64,000 bases of DNA from positions 2,207,625 to 2,271,624 of the forward strand of contig NC_057382.1 in assembly GCF_016906535.1 (NCBI RefSeq). The letters are read 5' to 3'. Made by a program: the position numbers and the translations under genes. Under the pieces are notes generated by a model, which was not told where the DNA came from, did no database searches, and saw only the letters and a program-made list of their open reading frames with translations. Positions 11,236 through 23,190 of the stretch are shown here, in pieces. The first letter of the stretch is position 1, and every line of letters begins with the position of its first letter. The stretch comes from Rhizoctonia solani. Taxonomy: Eukaryota; Basidiomycota; Agaricomycetes; Cantharellales; Ceratobasidiaceae.

Positions 11236-12044
11236 ATGCTGTCTTCGGTCGTTGCTGCCTTTGTTCTCGCCGCCTCTGTCAACCAGGTTGCGGCCAGCCC
11301 ATCCCGACACCTCTACGCCGCTCGTGCGTACGCCCAAGATGCTCACCTTCTTGAGGATTATGAGACGTAAGCATATCTCACATCCGAGCCCTTTTTTCTT
11401 TCTAATTTGGTTTCGGTTGGAAAAGCTACCACGGCCGCTACCTTTCAATTGGTAAGTCTGTCAATCGATTTTTCAGTAACATGGTGCTGATCCTATTCCT
11501 TAGGATGTTCCTCTGCAAAGAAAAACGATCAAGCATTCTTCAAGGAGTGCTGCCATCCATTGCACAAGGGCGGGGAATTGTCTTCGGACAAGTGTAACGC
11601 ATCCTCCAATCCTACCACCCCGGCAGCGCCCCAGCCTACTACTTCTGCATACGCTGCTGCCGCCTCCCCAGCCTCCAGCAACCCCGAAACTTACTCTGGT
11701 GGAGTGTATGTGTTTTTCTCGGTGTGCCACCACTTGACGCTGAAGTACACTCATTTCCTAGTGCCACCTATTACTACCAAAACGGAGCAGCAGGATCGTG
11801 TGGCAATTACAATTCGGATGACACCCCAATCGTCGCCGTGGACTCCCGTACTATGGATCCTAGCCTCTGTGGCAAAAAGGTTCGAGTCACTAACACCAAC
11901 AACGGGAAATCGGTTGTCTGCACCATTGCAGATACGTGCCCTACATGCAACACCGCCACTTCGCTCGATCTCTCGACCGGTGCATTTAACCAAATTGCCA
12001 AACCAGAAGAAGGCATGGTTCCAATCGCTTGGCATTTCGAATAA
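11236..12044 (+). CDS. Secreted RlpA-like double-psi beta-barrel protein
   Basis: Four exons: 11236-11366, 11426-11451, 11504-11705, 11762-12044, all with GT/AG borders and continuous frame. Residues 1-20 form a signal peptide (MLSSVVAAFVLAASVNQVAA). A middle segment with Cys pairs (GCSS, ECCHP, KCNAS) leads to a Pro/Thr/Ala/Ser-rich linker. The C-terminal 95 residues are a barwin/RlpA-like barrel: ATYYYQNGAAGSCG, VAVDS, CGKKVRVTN, VVCTIADTCPTC, LDLSTGAF. The last part includes the Asp expected in this fold (TIADTCPTC). The family is common in fungal secretomes and may loosen or bind wall polysaccharide; the activity here is unknown. The start is fixed by the signal peptide. Confidence 0.9.
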
Positions 12045-13430
12045 TTTATTTTGTCTGTTTCGGGATGTATCCGACTTGGCTAGGCTTCCGTATACATACA
12101 CATTCATATCGCATTGTTGCATCCTTAGTCAATGTGCTCTTTAATAAAGACTTTCTGCTCTTCCGGAAAGTTATCGGGCGCTCGTTAGTCAAGCATCCAA
12201 ATCATTCGCGTTGTTTGAATATGCACATTACTGAAGATTGAATCTGTTGGTAAGCTGCCGCAGTCGCGATACTGGCTACTTTTTTATATTTGACTATCCA
12301 CAAATTTCGGATTGACTTTGAGGGATACTGCCGAGATAAAGATAGTGCTGAATTAGATGTTTCTGGTGAGAAAAAAAACCCACATGCATTACTTCTCTCA
12401 TTCACTGCAATAAACAGGTTGCATTATCTAACGCACTAACTTTGATGGGGTCTTCCCATCGAAGGTTGTTGACTTATAGCTGGAGCTTACTGGGCGACGT
12501 TCCGCCCACATATGTGAAGAATACATGTATTGATAAACATGTGAGCCGCAGCGTGCTGATGCATCGCATGTGATACTTGGTGGAGGGCGGAGGTCGCGGT
12601 CGCGTGAGTCTATGCGCCAGACGCCATCCCATACGATGGTCTCGGAATGACATACCGAATACGAGAATTCAGCCTGTTCTCTCGTTTTTCAGCATTCACC
12701 CGCTGTACCTGCATTTTTGTCGCGTATCTAATATTATTTCGTTATTGATCAATCTTATTACATATCCACTTCTATCATTTATCTATATTGCGCGATTTTC
12801 TGCCACCCCAAGTCTTCGATCCGGACGGTCGCGGTCTTGGGCCCTCCCGTTTTTGCCACTTACAGTGCCCACATAGCATACATAAGATTGTATCAGACCG
12901 AGGCGTAGGTTCAGTCTACACGATGAACCCCCAAAAGTACGGAAAATCCGCACTTTGGGGGTCTACCATACCAAGTAGTACACTTTAGTCAGTGGTACTG
13001 TACCTGTACATGCAGCGACGAGTGCAAGCCGGAGAAGTCTGAATGATGCGTTTGAGGCAGTGTAATCATGGAGAGTTATATTTCTCCGCCGCTATTATCC
13101 TGGGTGCGGGGGTTATGGTCATACGCCTTGTATATCTCGCCGACTTTCCGGCGGTTACGCGTTGAGCTTCTCTTTCTATTCTTACTTAACCGACGGTGAT
13201 CAACTTGGGTGACCAATAGCAAGGTCGCACTTTTGATTGTAGTCCAGCAAATCTACCAGAATGGCTGTGGGGCTCAGTGAGCCCAGGACCTCCGGAAATG
13301 GGCTTACTATACGCTCACGCCATCATGAATAGGTTGTTCCGAGGCAACGTCGAAGAAAAGGGTATAAAGTATTCGTGTTCCCAAATGGCTTTAGATGCCA
13401 CCTATCTCTTGTGAATCATCTGCTAGTAAA
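12045..13430. other. Intergenic, with a short dispersed-repeat fragment
   Basis: No gene recognised. The segment 12788-12845 matches 36003-36060 (shared core TTCTGCCACCCCA, then CTTCGAT, CGGACGGT and TCTTGGG) and is probably a piece of the same dispersed sequence. A TATA box for the following gene lies at the end. Confidence 0.5.
13363..13369 (+). promoter_or_regulatory. TATA box of the CBM1 gene
   Basis: TATAAAG, 62-68 bases upstream of the ATG at 13431. Confidence 0.6.
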
Positions 13431-13768
13431 ATGAAGCTCGCGCTAGTAGCTTTAGCTGGTGTTGCCTCCGTCACAGCTCAGGTAGCGGTGCCTCCTTGGG
13501 GTACATGCGGCGGCATCGGGTGGACTGGTAAGCAAATCAATAAATATAGGCCTCATTGTCCCTATTCAGTGAGATTAAATCATCCTAGGCGGTACAACTT
13601 GTGTGGCGGGCTGGTATTGTCATGAATGGAATCCATGGGACTCCACGTGGTGCGTTTGGATAGCTTTGTATAGGTTCTTAGCTTGCACTAATTTTACCTA
13701 GTCAACCAATTCCAAAAACCACGAGTTCTTCTACCGCGGTTCCTGCATCTACTGTTGCTCCAGCATAA
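13431..13768 (+). CDS. Secreted CBM1-only miniprotein
   Basis: Three exons: 13431-13527, 13589-13649, 13702-13768. The product is about 74 residues: a signal peptide (MKLALVALAGVASVTA), then one family-1 carbohydrate-binding module (WGTCGGIGWTGGTTCVAGWYC, last Cys in DSTCQ) with the four expected cysteines and aromatic residues, then a short Ser/Thr tail ending STVAPA. There is no catalytic domain. CBM1 binds cellulose or chitin. CBM1-only secreted proteins occur in plant-associated fungi, where they may shield or tether wall polymers; that role here is inference. The ATG upstream at 13395 is rejected because it would precede the signal peptide. Confidence 0.87.
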
Positions 13769-13934
13769 GTGGTATGATGGCGATTTGCGGTGGCCAGAAG
13801 TAAGAGGACGAGGGACCCTTTGATTGAAGATAGAAATATTGTGACTAGAAAAGAATGCCATTTTGTTTCTCACAGAAAAAGAGATTATACATGGGAAGTA
13901 TCCAGGCGCTCGCATGGTTAATGTAGAAATAACT

Positions 13935-14197
13935 TGTACATACTAGAACAATCTAGTATCTTCCATGTAATCGAGTCAGTGCGAACTAACCAATAAGCTA
14001 TATGCGCAGTAAAGCGCAGTAAGTACGCGTCACCCCTATAAGTGACTCGACTGGTTGGTTCACGGGTATATAAGGTGGCTTGTTCTGCCTCCTAACGACT
14101 CATCCCATTCTCTCTCAATCTCACTCTCGTTCATACTTTGTAATTAGTTAGATCTTAATATATATTTGTTTCTATATACAATTTACTTCTTTCTACA
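13935..14197 (+). repeat. Copia-type solo LTR, related to 7944-8429
   Basis: About 263 bp, the same length class as the LTRs at 7944-8429. It starts with a diverged form of the palindromic head (ACATACTAGAACAATCTAGT), then shares TTCCATG, AATCGAGTCAGT, GGGTATATAAGG and a T/C-rich end. No internal sequence follows. I could not see a clear target duplication, so the exact ends are tentative. Confidence 0.7.
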
Positions 14198-14997
14198 GTT
14201 AAGGTTTCTGATCGAACCTACTATAAAGCCCTATCCGAGCAAACCGCTAGAGACACATACGTTATATTATATTTGGAGCCAATTTGTGAAATATGTTGGC
14301 TCCGAGTGAAAAAAGGGTGGTTGTTGCGTGTTCTGGCGATTTATGGAGGCGCATATACCCGATATTTTCTGAAGTATGATCGAATTTCTGGACAATTACA
14401 ATGCGATTACGCTTGAATACGAGAAAAGATTTGTATTAAGGCCACGAGCTAAGTATGACTATTGGATCAACTACTCTTTGAGATTGTCAGCATACCTAAG
14501 GGTATCAGTCTGCTTCGCGGTAATCGGACGAACTAGAATTTCAATGGGGCACTAGTGACTGGCGGAACCTATAGCGAAGCAGATCGACGCAAGGAGACAA
14601 TCAAAGACATATATGGGCATGCTTGCCTCCGAGCAGGCCGGTGCATTTATCCGACTGGATTTGTTCCACAGATTCAAACAGAGTCCCGGACTCGGGTCGC
14701 TTCTACGCCTAAGCGCTTAGCTCTCAGCCGCAGTCACGTGCATCCGTGGGCATCACGGAGATCACCACATCATACTGATACAACGCTTTAATCGACGTTT
14801 GAGTGGATCTTCACTCTTGGGATAAACACGATAAAAATGTTCGCTGGTCGAAACGACGCTTATGTCGACTCGGAGACGAGGACTTTTTGTCCGAGTGTGT
14901 CCGGATGAGTCGTATAAAAGTTGCTAAGGTTGGCTGGTAAGCATTATCACAGTAGTTCCACCTACCTGCTTAACAAGTAGCTCTAACACAAAACACA
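14198..14997. other. Intergenic, promoter region of the thaumatin-like gene
   Basis: No gene seen. The end holds the TATA box of the next gene. Confidence 0.5.
14913..14920 (+). promoter_or_regulatory. TATA box of the thaumatin-like gene
   Basis: TATAAAAG, about 80 bases upstream of the ATG at 14998. Confidence 0.65.
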
Positions 14998-15993
14998 ATG
15001 AAGTTCATAATTGCCACCTCTGTATTTGCTCTTGCGGGCTCTGCACTTGGTCGTACCTTTACGGTCTATAATGCTTGCCCCTTCACCATTTGGCCTGCCG
15101 TCTTCGTGCGTATTTTTCGTCTCCCCATTTTACAAGTAAATGACCGAAGTTTGTGTTTTATAGACTGATCTCAATGTCGGATCCGCTGTCCCTGGGATTG
15201 AAACTGGTTGGGAGGCTCCCGCTTGGAGCAAGCGCACGTTCAACGTGCCCGATAACTGGAAGGCCGGCCGTATCTGGGGTCGCCGCAACTGCAACTTTTC
15301 CTCCAACCCTGGCCCCAACTCTTGTCTTTCGGGCGGGTGCAATGGTGGATTAAAGTGTGACTCTCGCACTGGTACTGGGGTTCCTCCAGCGAGCGTTGCG
15401 GAATGGACTTTGAGCGCTGGTGACGGCCAGGATTGGTACGATGGTAAGGACTTGAGTCAGCATTTGAGTGTGTTTTATTATCTAATGAAATCGCCTTAAA
15501 CAGTGTCCCTGGTCGATGGCTATAATTTGCCTATGCGTATTTCGAACAGCGCTGGCTGCCCCGTTGCCGAGTGTGCTGTCGACCTTGGCCCGAACTGTCC
15601 TGCTCCTCTGAAGGGGCCCTTCGATTCCAGCGGCTTCCCCGTTGGCTGCAAAGTGCGTTTTTCATCTTGCTGAATCTGCTACTCAAATTAATAACTACGG
15701 CTCCAGTCTGCATGCGCTGCGAACCTTGACGGGAACCAAGCCAACTCAAAGAACTGCTGCTCTGGCCAGTACAGCACTCCTGCGACCTGCCCCCCGAGCG
15801 GCGTTTCGTACTACTCGTACTTTAAAAACGCCTGCCCGCGCTCATATGTCTATGCTTATGACGAGTCGAGCAAAACTGCACTCTGGACTTGCCCCACCTC
15901 GAAAAAGGCTGACTGTGAGTTTTTACAATCGAATTGGACAAGGAGATATCTGATTCATGTTCCAATCCAGACACTCTTACTTTCTGCCCTTGA
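14998..15993 (+). CDS. Secreted thaumatin-like protein
   Basis: Five exons: 14998-15105, 15164-15443, 15504-15652, 15707-15914, 15971-15993; every junction keeps frame. Residues 1-18 are a signal peptide (MKFIIATSVFALAGSALG). The mature part begins RTFTVYNACPFTIWPAVF, then has GWEAPAW, FNVPDNWKAGRIWGRRNC, CNGGLKC, GYNLPMRIS and ends with YTLTFCP. I count 16 cysteines, the full set of large thaumatin-like proteins. The length, about 255 residues, is normal. The family (GH64/TLP fold) includes glucan-binding and antifungal members; the fungal ones are secreted and their roles are mostly unknown. The gene looks intact. Confidence 0.93.
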
Positions 15994-16761
15994 GCGATCG
16001 AATATGGCTGATATTTGGATAGCTGGCTGGATTTGAAGTAAAATTTTCACTTTTATTTTTATAGCAACTTGACAATGCGATGCTTGTGTGTTGTCTTGGC
16101 CATTCCTAATGAGCTGCCTATAAGAAAAGCGTGTTCCAAGGAGGCCGTTGTTGACTCGATGATTCAATTGGTCCCTAGGCATCATACTCTTTGGAATCAT
16201 CAAGTTATGACCGGTCATCCAGGTACGATATTACTGGAGAGTGCTCGTTTCCTTCAATTCGCGTCCTCCATTTTGAATATCATGCCGAAGAACCCCATTT
16301 CTGCCAGTTATTCTAGATCTATTGGCGCGAGGCTTTACGAGACGGCGGCTTCGCCCTTCGATTCTCTCTTCTGGGCGGGGTAAAACTTATTTTCTGGGGG
16401 GAAGGGCGACATCAGCTACCAAAGAAATTATGGGCCCATTGAACCGATGTAAGTGACTTGAAAGAACCTAGCGCAAATGTAATGGACGGACCCAAATTGT
16501 TGCCAAGAAAGTTGATTTGATATTGTCCTTGCTGCTTTCCTCGACTCATCCGCTCCGCCCCACGAGGCAAAACACGAAGATCAAGATAAGAATGTATACC
16601 AAAACAACCCCGGGTAAAGTAAAATACAAAACGTACGACAGATCATAAAATGCGTATACAGTTATGAATATTTCAGAAACAACGGCATCAATGTTCAAAT
16701 AGCTCATCAAGTCGTACATGCGATTCAAATGACGTTAATTGCGTGCAAACCCGAGTAAAAT
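15994..16761. other. Intergenic
   Basis: Holds the 3' ends of two convergent genes. A 104-codon open frame at 16069-16383 has no recognisable features and I do not call it. Confidence 0.45.
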
Positions 16762-17407
16762 TTACTTTGGATATGCATATCTCTTATCAGAACCAGACCT
16801 TGTAGTGTAAGGGTTGCGGGAACTATAGGACTGTGTTGCGTACGTCGGGGTGGTAGGTTGAGATTGCTGATACCCGCCGCGAGAAGTTGTAGGTTCATGA
16901 TATCCCCCACGAGGAGTTGTGGGCTCGTGATAGCCTCCTCGGGGAGTTGTAGGTTCATGGTACCCAGCCTTGGTAGATTGAGTTGGGTAAGCTGCTTGAG
17001 GTCGTCCCACGGGGGTTGAAGTGGGATAGTAGTGCCCCTTGGGAGGAACGTCGGGTGGTAGGTGCTGAGTGCTTGCGCTTCCTCCGCCATGGACCATGCG
17101 CACGGTGCTCCCTCCGTTCTCTGCCATTCCGTGCTTTCCACCGTTGTTCCACACTACACTCTTCCTGCCTCCGCGAGCACGCTTCCTCCTCAGGTATAGC
17201 CATCTCGATAAGAGGATCAAGCATAACAGCACAAAGAAGCATGCAATCGCAATTCCGATGATGTTCGGAATGGCTATGGGGCAGAGATCAGTTACAGCCT
17301 ACAGAGATATACGAAAAAAAATGCATACGTAGACCAGGAGAGGATGATTCATTGCTCGTGGCTTGTGAGATAGAGGCAGTCGGCGCAGTGGCGGTGGTCG
17401 ACTCCAT
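16762..17407 (-). CDS. Single-pass membrane protein with Ser/Thr-rich outside and tandem-repeat tail
   Basis: Minimal model of two exons, 17407-17329 and 17273-16762, joined by a 55-base intron. The N-terminal part is Ser/Thr-rich (MESTTATAPTASISQATSNE), followed by one transmembrane helix (IPNIIGIAIACFFVLLCLIL), a basic stop-transfer (RWLYLRRKRARGGRK) and a cytoplasmic tail. The tail holds near-perfect tandem repeats of GGYHEPTTPR (three copies plus a diverged one) and ends DKRYAYPK. This layout is frequent in fungal surface sensor-like proteins, but I recognise no family. The ectodomain is probably longer: open segments with Cys continue upstream to about 17786 and I could not join them. 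Confidence 0.6.
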
Positions 17408-18194
17408 TGTATGAGCTGCACGAACGTTAAATGCAGGAATCCAACAGTTTGAGGGCAACCAGAAGAAGTCAAGTGCACGAGAGCAGGTTTAAGTACAGGA
17501 TTTTTCGTGGCTCCACGCAATATGACGGTGCCAGCCAAGGAAGAGTACAGAACGAGGCCAGGGCGTGTCGGGGTTCAATCACACGTGTGGGGTCATTGTC
17601 CGATTGAAGCTGGGCGCTTGTCTGTTTGGAGCGAAGGCAAATCAGGAATGGACGTAAACATACGTCATTGTTCATGGCACAATTTCTGGCCGCATACAGA
17701 CCAATCAACTGAGTCGATACTCCTGATAATGGCGAGTATATGCTCATCTCTAGAGGTGTAGTCGGTAGATCATTGTACTTGGGCACTCAAATTCCGCCAG
17801 GGTGCAGTCGTTCGTGATATCAAACACCCAGTACAGTGAATTATAACTAATTATGGATTTAATCAGCACCCACGTGGATACTGAGCTTCTCAAGTTCAGT
17901 GCGAAATTGACTCTTGATTATTTTTCGTCTCGAGCTTGGGCGAGTGATACTCCACTGTAGTGACGTATGCTTCGGACGGTTGGCCTCAACCGTTCAACGA
18001 CGTCTGTGCGGGCGTTTTATATACGTTAGTTTATCGTCTGATCAAAGACCAATTCTGTTTCTGGCATGGCAAAATATTTCTTGTGGGAAGGCACGAACAT
18101 ACTACTGGAGGGTGTTTCTACCAAGGTCTGTTGAGAAATTCAAAACAATCATTGATACGAATCTGAGAGCGGCATCCTCTATTTTACAGCATAA
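17408..18194. other. Region between divergent/convergent minus genes, possible missing exons
   Basis: On the minus strand 17469-17786 has open sequence (YSPLSGVSTQLIGLYAARNC) with a GTATGT donor after CAATGAC. This may be the missing ectodomain exons of the membrane protein. Nothing is recognised in 17830-18194. Confidence 0.35.
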
Positions 18195-19692
18195 TTATGT
18201 GTGTCCCACGATAGCCTGAGGTATATACAGTTCCTCTAATTGCTTGATTTCTTCTTCCGTAAGCTTGACATGGATACTACCTGTTAGCGAGCAAACGTTT
18301 AGAAGAGCAAGAGCGTATTCCAAACAAAATCTACTAACCAACGATATCCTCTAGATTCTGCAAGTTGGTGGTGCCGATAATTGGCGCGGTCATCCCGTCC
18401 TTTGACAAACTCCAGGCGATTGCGACCTGAGCCATACTGATACCCTTGGATTTGGCGACTTCTTCAACGCTACACAAGTAATGAGTTATAAAACCATATG
18501 ACTGTGATGCCGGATTGGGGCAAAGACCTACCGAGATATAATCTTATTGTTTGCCTCCTTGGTTTTATCGAGGTATTTCCCCCATCTAGGATAGCAAGAA
18601 GGCTCAGAATAGGTATCATGCTCAACAGTCAAGGTAGACTCACGCATCCTTCTGGGACCTGTCCGTTGCCTCAGATTGAGAAACTGGACGACCTAATTGA
18701 CCCCTGGCAAGTGGGGACCAGGGTATCATCCCAACGCCAAACATCTGTGACTTCCTAAGTATGTCTCCGCTACATGGGGTATACCAATTTACCTTCAAAG
18801 TTGGAATCATCTCTCGTTCCTCTTCCCGATAAAGTAGACTATGATGGTTCTGCATTGAGATGAACGGCGTCAATTTGTTGTTGATTGCATAGTTTTGCAT
18901 CGCGTGGAACTGGTAGGCGTGGCAACTTGACATTCCAATATAGCGAGCATAGCCCGCTTGCACCACATCATGAAGAGCTTGCATAGTCTCTGCGATGGGG
19001 GTGTCGTAATCGAAACGATGGCATTGTAAGACGTCAACATAATCAAGTTGGAGTCGTTCAAGAGAGTGCTTGACCGCCTCAAAAATGTGCTACAGAATAA
19101 ACATTGAGACCATAGCAAGTTTTAGAGTATTGTATGAACTTACTTTGCGACTTAGACCCGACTGGTTGACATATCCGTTGGCTTCGGCTTGCGATCTGTC
19201 CGCAAACTTGTCCTTGGGAGTGCGTCCAACAGTGGCATAGAGCTGGCAAACAGATAAGTTAATAATAGTCATTCTGATACGACCAGTTGACATACTTTAG
19301 TCATGACGACTATCTCATCCCGAGGAAGATTGAGCTCTTTGATGGCCTTCCCAAAAATTCGCTCGGACTCTCCATTGGAATAAACATTGGCAGTATCAAA
19401 GGTTTGAATACCCAATTCGTAACTAAATGAATTGTCATGAGTTTGGGCAAGATGGATTGCTCACTATGGATACTCACGCTTTTTTAATATGTTTAATTGC
19501 TTCCTCTTCCTCTAGAACCCATTCGGCCCAGTCTTTGCTACCGTAGGTCATGAGACCAAGGATGATCCGCGACACCTTGAGACCAGAGTTGCCCAAACGG
19601 ACTAATAATCATAATCAATCTTAGGATGAGAGATCTCTACTACAGAAACACATACCATAGGTCATCTTCTTTTGGCTTTCCTGCCCAGACAT
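18195..19692 (-). CDS. Aldo/keto reductase
   Basis: ATG at 19692, stop at 18195, at least eight short introns. The protein starts [10 protein letters not shown] and then follows the family: [32 protein letters not shown] (catalytic Asp and Tyr), EIVVMTKLY (Lys), DVLQCHRFD (His), [71 protein letters not shown] and a C-terminus [11 protein letters not shown]...AIVGHT. The catalytic tetrad is complete. It resembles fungal aryl-alcohol-dehydrogenase-like or potassium-channel-beta-like AKRs that reduce aldehydes with NADPH in the cytosol; the substrate is unknown. It looks intact. Confidence 0.9.
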
Positions 19693-22600
19693 GATATGCT
19701 CTTTGGGTGTGTTAACGTTAGGGATGGTAGTGATCTGATCGTCTAGACTCGAATAGTGCGGTATATATACCCACCTATTCATTTATAATCATTACCAATC
19801 GGCCGCCGGAGCATAAGGAGTGCTGACTGAAAGGACCAAACTATACACAGTGCATGACGCGTCTCCTCTTTCGAAGGTGGAGGCCATTGGTACATCTTCT
19901 ATAAATGAACTTCCGATCGTGATGTAGATGGCTATCACATGACCTAATTCGGGCTTCGTAACTCCCGCGCCGATCAGTGCATATATACGCACTGACTACC
20001 AGCCTGACTGAGGCTTCATAAGTAAAGAATGGTTTGCTGTGGTTCTAATGGTCTCATGAATCATCTATTTCAAGTAGCTTCATTTTTTTTTTTTTTTTTT
20101 TTTATAAGATATATGCATGATACACTTCGGAAACTGATCCGGACCCTGATTTGACCTATGTAACTACCTCTTTGAGCGTTTGAATTCTTGGGTTGCGTAC
20201 TTTAAGGGAGAAAGTATTGAATAGGTTTACGCAGTGTAAGGATCGGGTGACCTCGGGGCCCGGCTTCGAGGTCCCCGAGCCCTCATCTCTACCTAGGTAC
20301 AAGTGCACAATAGAGCTGCCGTAGCCACGCAGCGCACAGACTACGCAGGTAATACGGAATAACTCGCAACGGAAACATACTCCATGCATATGTGCTGGGC
20401 TCACGACCTTTAATGACCTCACGAATGCACGAGCGAGTGTATGCACTTGCTACTCATGTGAACAAAGAATTGATCTTAGTTACTTAGAGACTCGTGATAC
20501 TTGTAATTGAATCATTTTAGAATCCATCGACTTCGACAGCCGGACTTACTCGATAGCTTTAAAGCATATGCTCAGGCTCTTTATATCTCACTAGTTTCTT
20601 TGATCGTAAAGTTACATTATATATCACTCGTTCCATATAACCTTGCACACAGCTTTACTTTACTTATAACCAGCTCGATTGGATGACCAAGTTCATGTAA
20701 TGTCATCTTGTTGAATTTTTGGCTGCTTTGACTTGCGTAGTATTTGGTGGATATACATTCTGTCATCTCATCATGCCATCGAAATATCTCAATATTGATG
20801 GGGCCCAAAGCAAAAGTTTGATATTCAATGAGCATGATCTATAGCAAGCCACATACTTGGATCGCAATGAAGCTAATTGCGATTATCATGAAAACTATGC
20901 CAGGCGTCTAATGCCTGCACAGGACATCCCAGTACGGTGGGAGACGAGCGTGCAGGAACAAAATAATTGACACAGGAATATATAGAACCCCTAAATGGAA
21001 GAGGGACGGAAAGCCTCGACCATCGAAGGCCTCATGATCACCTGAGGGCGCTAGCGCGCCGCACATCTAACAATCTTTGGCAGGATCAGTTTCGGCCGGT
21101 CCAGGCGCACTTGCTGACATGGGTTGAACAAATCTCTCGCATGTCTTCGAAAGTTACTGATTCAGCATATAGGGAATATCCACAAAATTCAGCACAAGGT
21201 AAGTTCGCATGCATACCTGGCGCAGTCAGCACCGTTAAGCCTGTATGTATTAGACACTAAATCCGGCATTTACGTTTGAACATATGAGGTCACGTACGTC
21301 TCCCTTTACCAATGCCAGCGTGCAGGCGGACCTAACTTATACTATTATGATGGTGGTGAGAGTACACATTGTTATATATGGAATAAGCTAAATATCCGCT
21401 TGTGAATGCTATGATCCTGGTAGGTTGGAGCCTTTGAGATGATCCCTCAAAGGGTGAGGCTTTTTTCTCGATTATTCCGGCATAGATTTTACATCAGAAG
21501 ACTCAACTTCTTGTTGCTAGAGTTCAGTAATCAGCAAATTTTGAAACCAGCATCTTAAGATTTGACCATCCAAAAAAATAGAGACAATTATTACCACGCT
21601 TATCCAACCTTTCAAATTTGAGCCGGGTGCCGCACCAACTAAATGGTTGTTGGCGGGAGCAATGGCCCCGTATCCGGTTGGGACCAAGGGTTTGGCTGGA
21701 GAAGGTGTCTGCCCAGGCCTTCCTTTGAAGGTCCCGGTTTTATAACTTCTTGCCAAAGAATTTAACACATAACAGATTGGTTGAGCCAGATGCATCATAC
21801 ACCTGATTCATAAGGAATACGCGAGCTTAGTCTCCGATTGGGGTGCTGGCGAGAGTTTATGGCTTGAACCATGGCCCAAAGCATTGCTCAGTCTATCTTA
21901 ACTTGGTTTGTTTCACTCGAGCTCTATAAAAAGTGGCTCGTTACGATTTCAGCTCTACGGGGCCCCGAAAATCTCGGGAGCGCTCCGGCACCCGCTATGG
22001 TCGGCGAGCATTCTGGGGCGTTTGGTATGAGGTTCGGAAGTGCTCGTGGAGTGCTCCCAACCGCTCGCCGGGCGATCCTGATCCATCTGATCCTAACGAG
22101 GAGGTTCCCAAAACTGGAGCACTCCAGAGCGCTCCCGGGTTTTTGGGGCCTGCGTAGAGACAACACTGAGACTGAGCCTCAGCTGACTCAGCACACTGTT
22201 ACGAATTATTGGCTTACGAAGATCAACTCTCTCTTTTGCTCGCTGCTCGTGCCGCTACTTATATAAAAAGTTTTATTATTTTTATAGCTATACATGGGGA
22301 CAGAAAGGACGTGAGATAGGATCTATTAGATTAATACTGATCTTTGAATCATGGACCGAGGCCGAGACACAATGGGCGCCACGGGCCCAGCAAAAGGCTT
22401 TTTGGTCAATTTTCCAGGTTGGAAGGCACGCTCAACTATGAATCGTAGACCACATAAATATCATTAGCAATGTTTTCGGAGGCGTGTAGGCAGTCCATAG
22501 AGGCCAGAGGTGTTTTATACGCTATGAGATATTCGCGCTGAATGTTGATATGAGATCTAGGTCACCAACATGTTAACGTTGCTCGACTGCAAACCTTTCT

Positions 22601-23190
22601 ATAGTACCTCGAGATCTCCATGGGACGTTTACTTATTGACCAATGCTTGAACCTGCCGTCAGCCACCTCTCGTTAACGTTAGCATTCATTACAACCACTT
22701 GGTCCCCGATGCCATATTGATCATTGGGTCGCTTCATCTTTTACCCAATATCAGAGTTCATTGATCTTATCAAATACTGATAGTCTACAGGAGGCCTTCT
22801 CCAAGTGTTGGAATTGGAATAGTCGAGAGGGACAGCCGAAGACTATTCAAAGATATATCTGTGCCGTCTTTCTCCGAGCTCGATCGAGTTGTATCCGATG
22901 GGCATCACCCTTCAATTGATCGTCTCCAATCAATCCAGCTCGTGAACTATTGTCATACTGGTTGGATGGAGCCTGGACTTGCATCATCTTATCGCTCATA
23001 TTTCACAATGCGGCCAATATTAATAACGAGATGACACAGATTCAGGAACCCATTCGGTTGTTCGGGCCATCCGGGCACTGCTACCCGAGATACAAGCCCA
23101 AAATCATACTAGTATCGGGCTTCTCCCCGCGTAGTGTTGGCCCATAAAGATCAAGTCGGGTTCTCGAGAAAATGCTCAACGAATCTTTGA
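19693..23190. other. Long gene-poor stretch with a poly-T run and an inverted-repeat element
   Basis: 3.5 kb without a supported gene. It contains a 21-T run at 20083-20103 and the inverted-repeat element at 21961-22150. A 93-codon minus-strand frame at 21517-21798 ends in a hydrophobic stretch (GWISVVIIVSIFLDG) but gives no family match. Confidence 0.45.
21961..22150. repeat. Small inverted-repeat element (MITE-like)
   Basis: About 190 bp bounded by 28-base imperfect inverted arms: GGCCCCGAAAATCTCGGG at the left and, reversed, GGCCCCAAAAACCCGGGA at the right, both followed by GCGCTC. It is GC-rich against AT-rich flanks. There is no clear target duplication and no other copy in the window. 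Confidence 0.45.

Noticed and set aside
12577..12988. Overlapping frames of 66-99 codons
   Set aside because: The only conserved part is the short dispersed fragment shared with 36003.
16069..16383. 104-codon frame after the thaumatin-like gene
   Set aside because: Probably 3' flank; no motif or signal peptide.
21517..21798. 93-codon minus-strand frame with a hydrophobic end
   Set aside because: No conserved motif and no promoter or splice support; kept only as a note in the intergenic entry.
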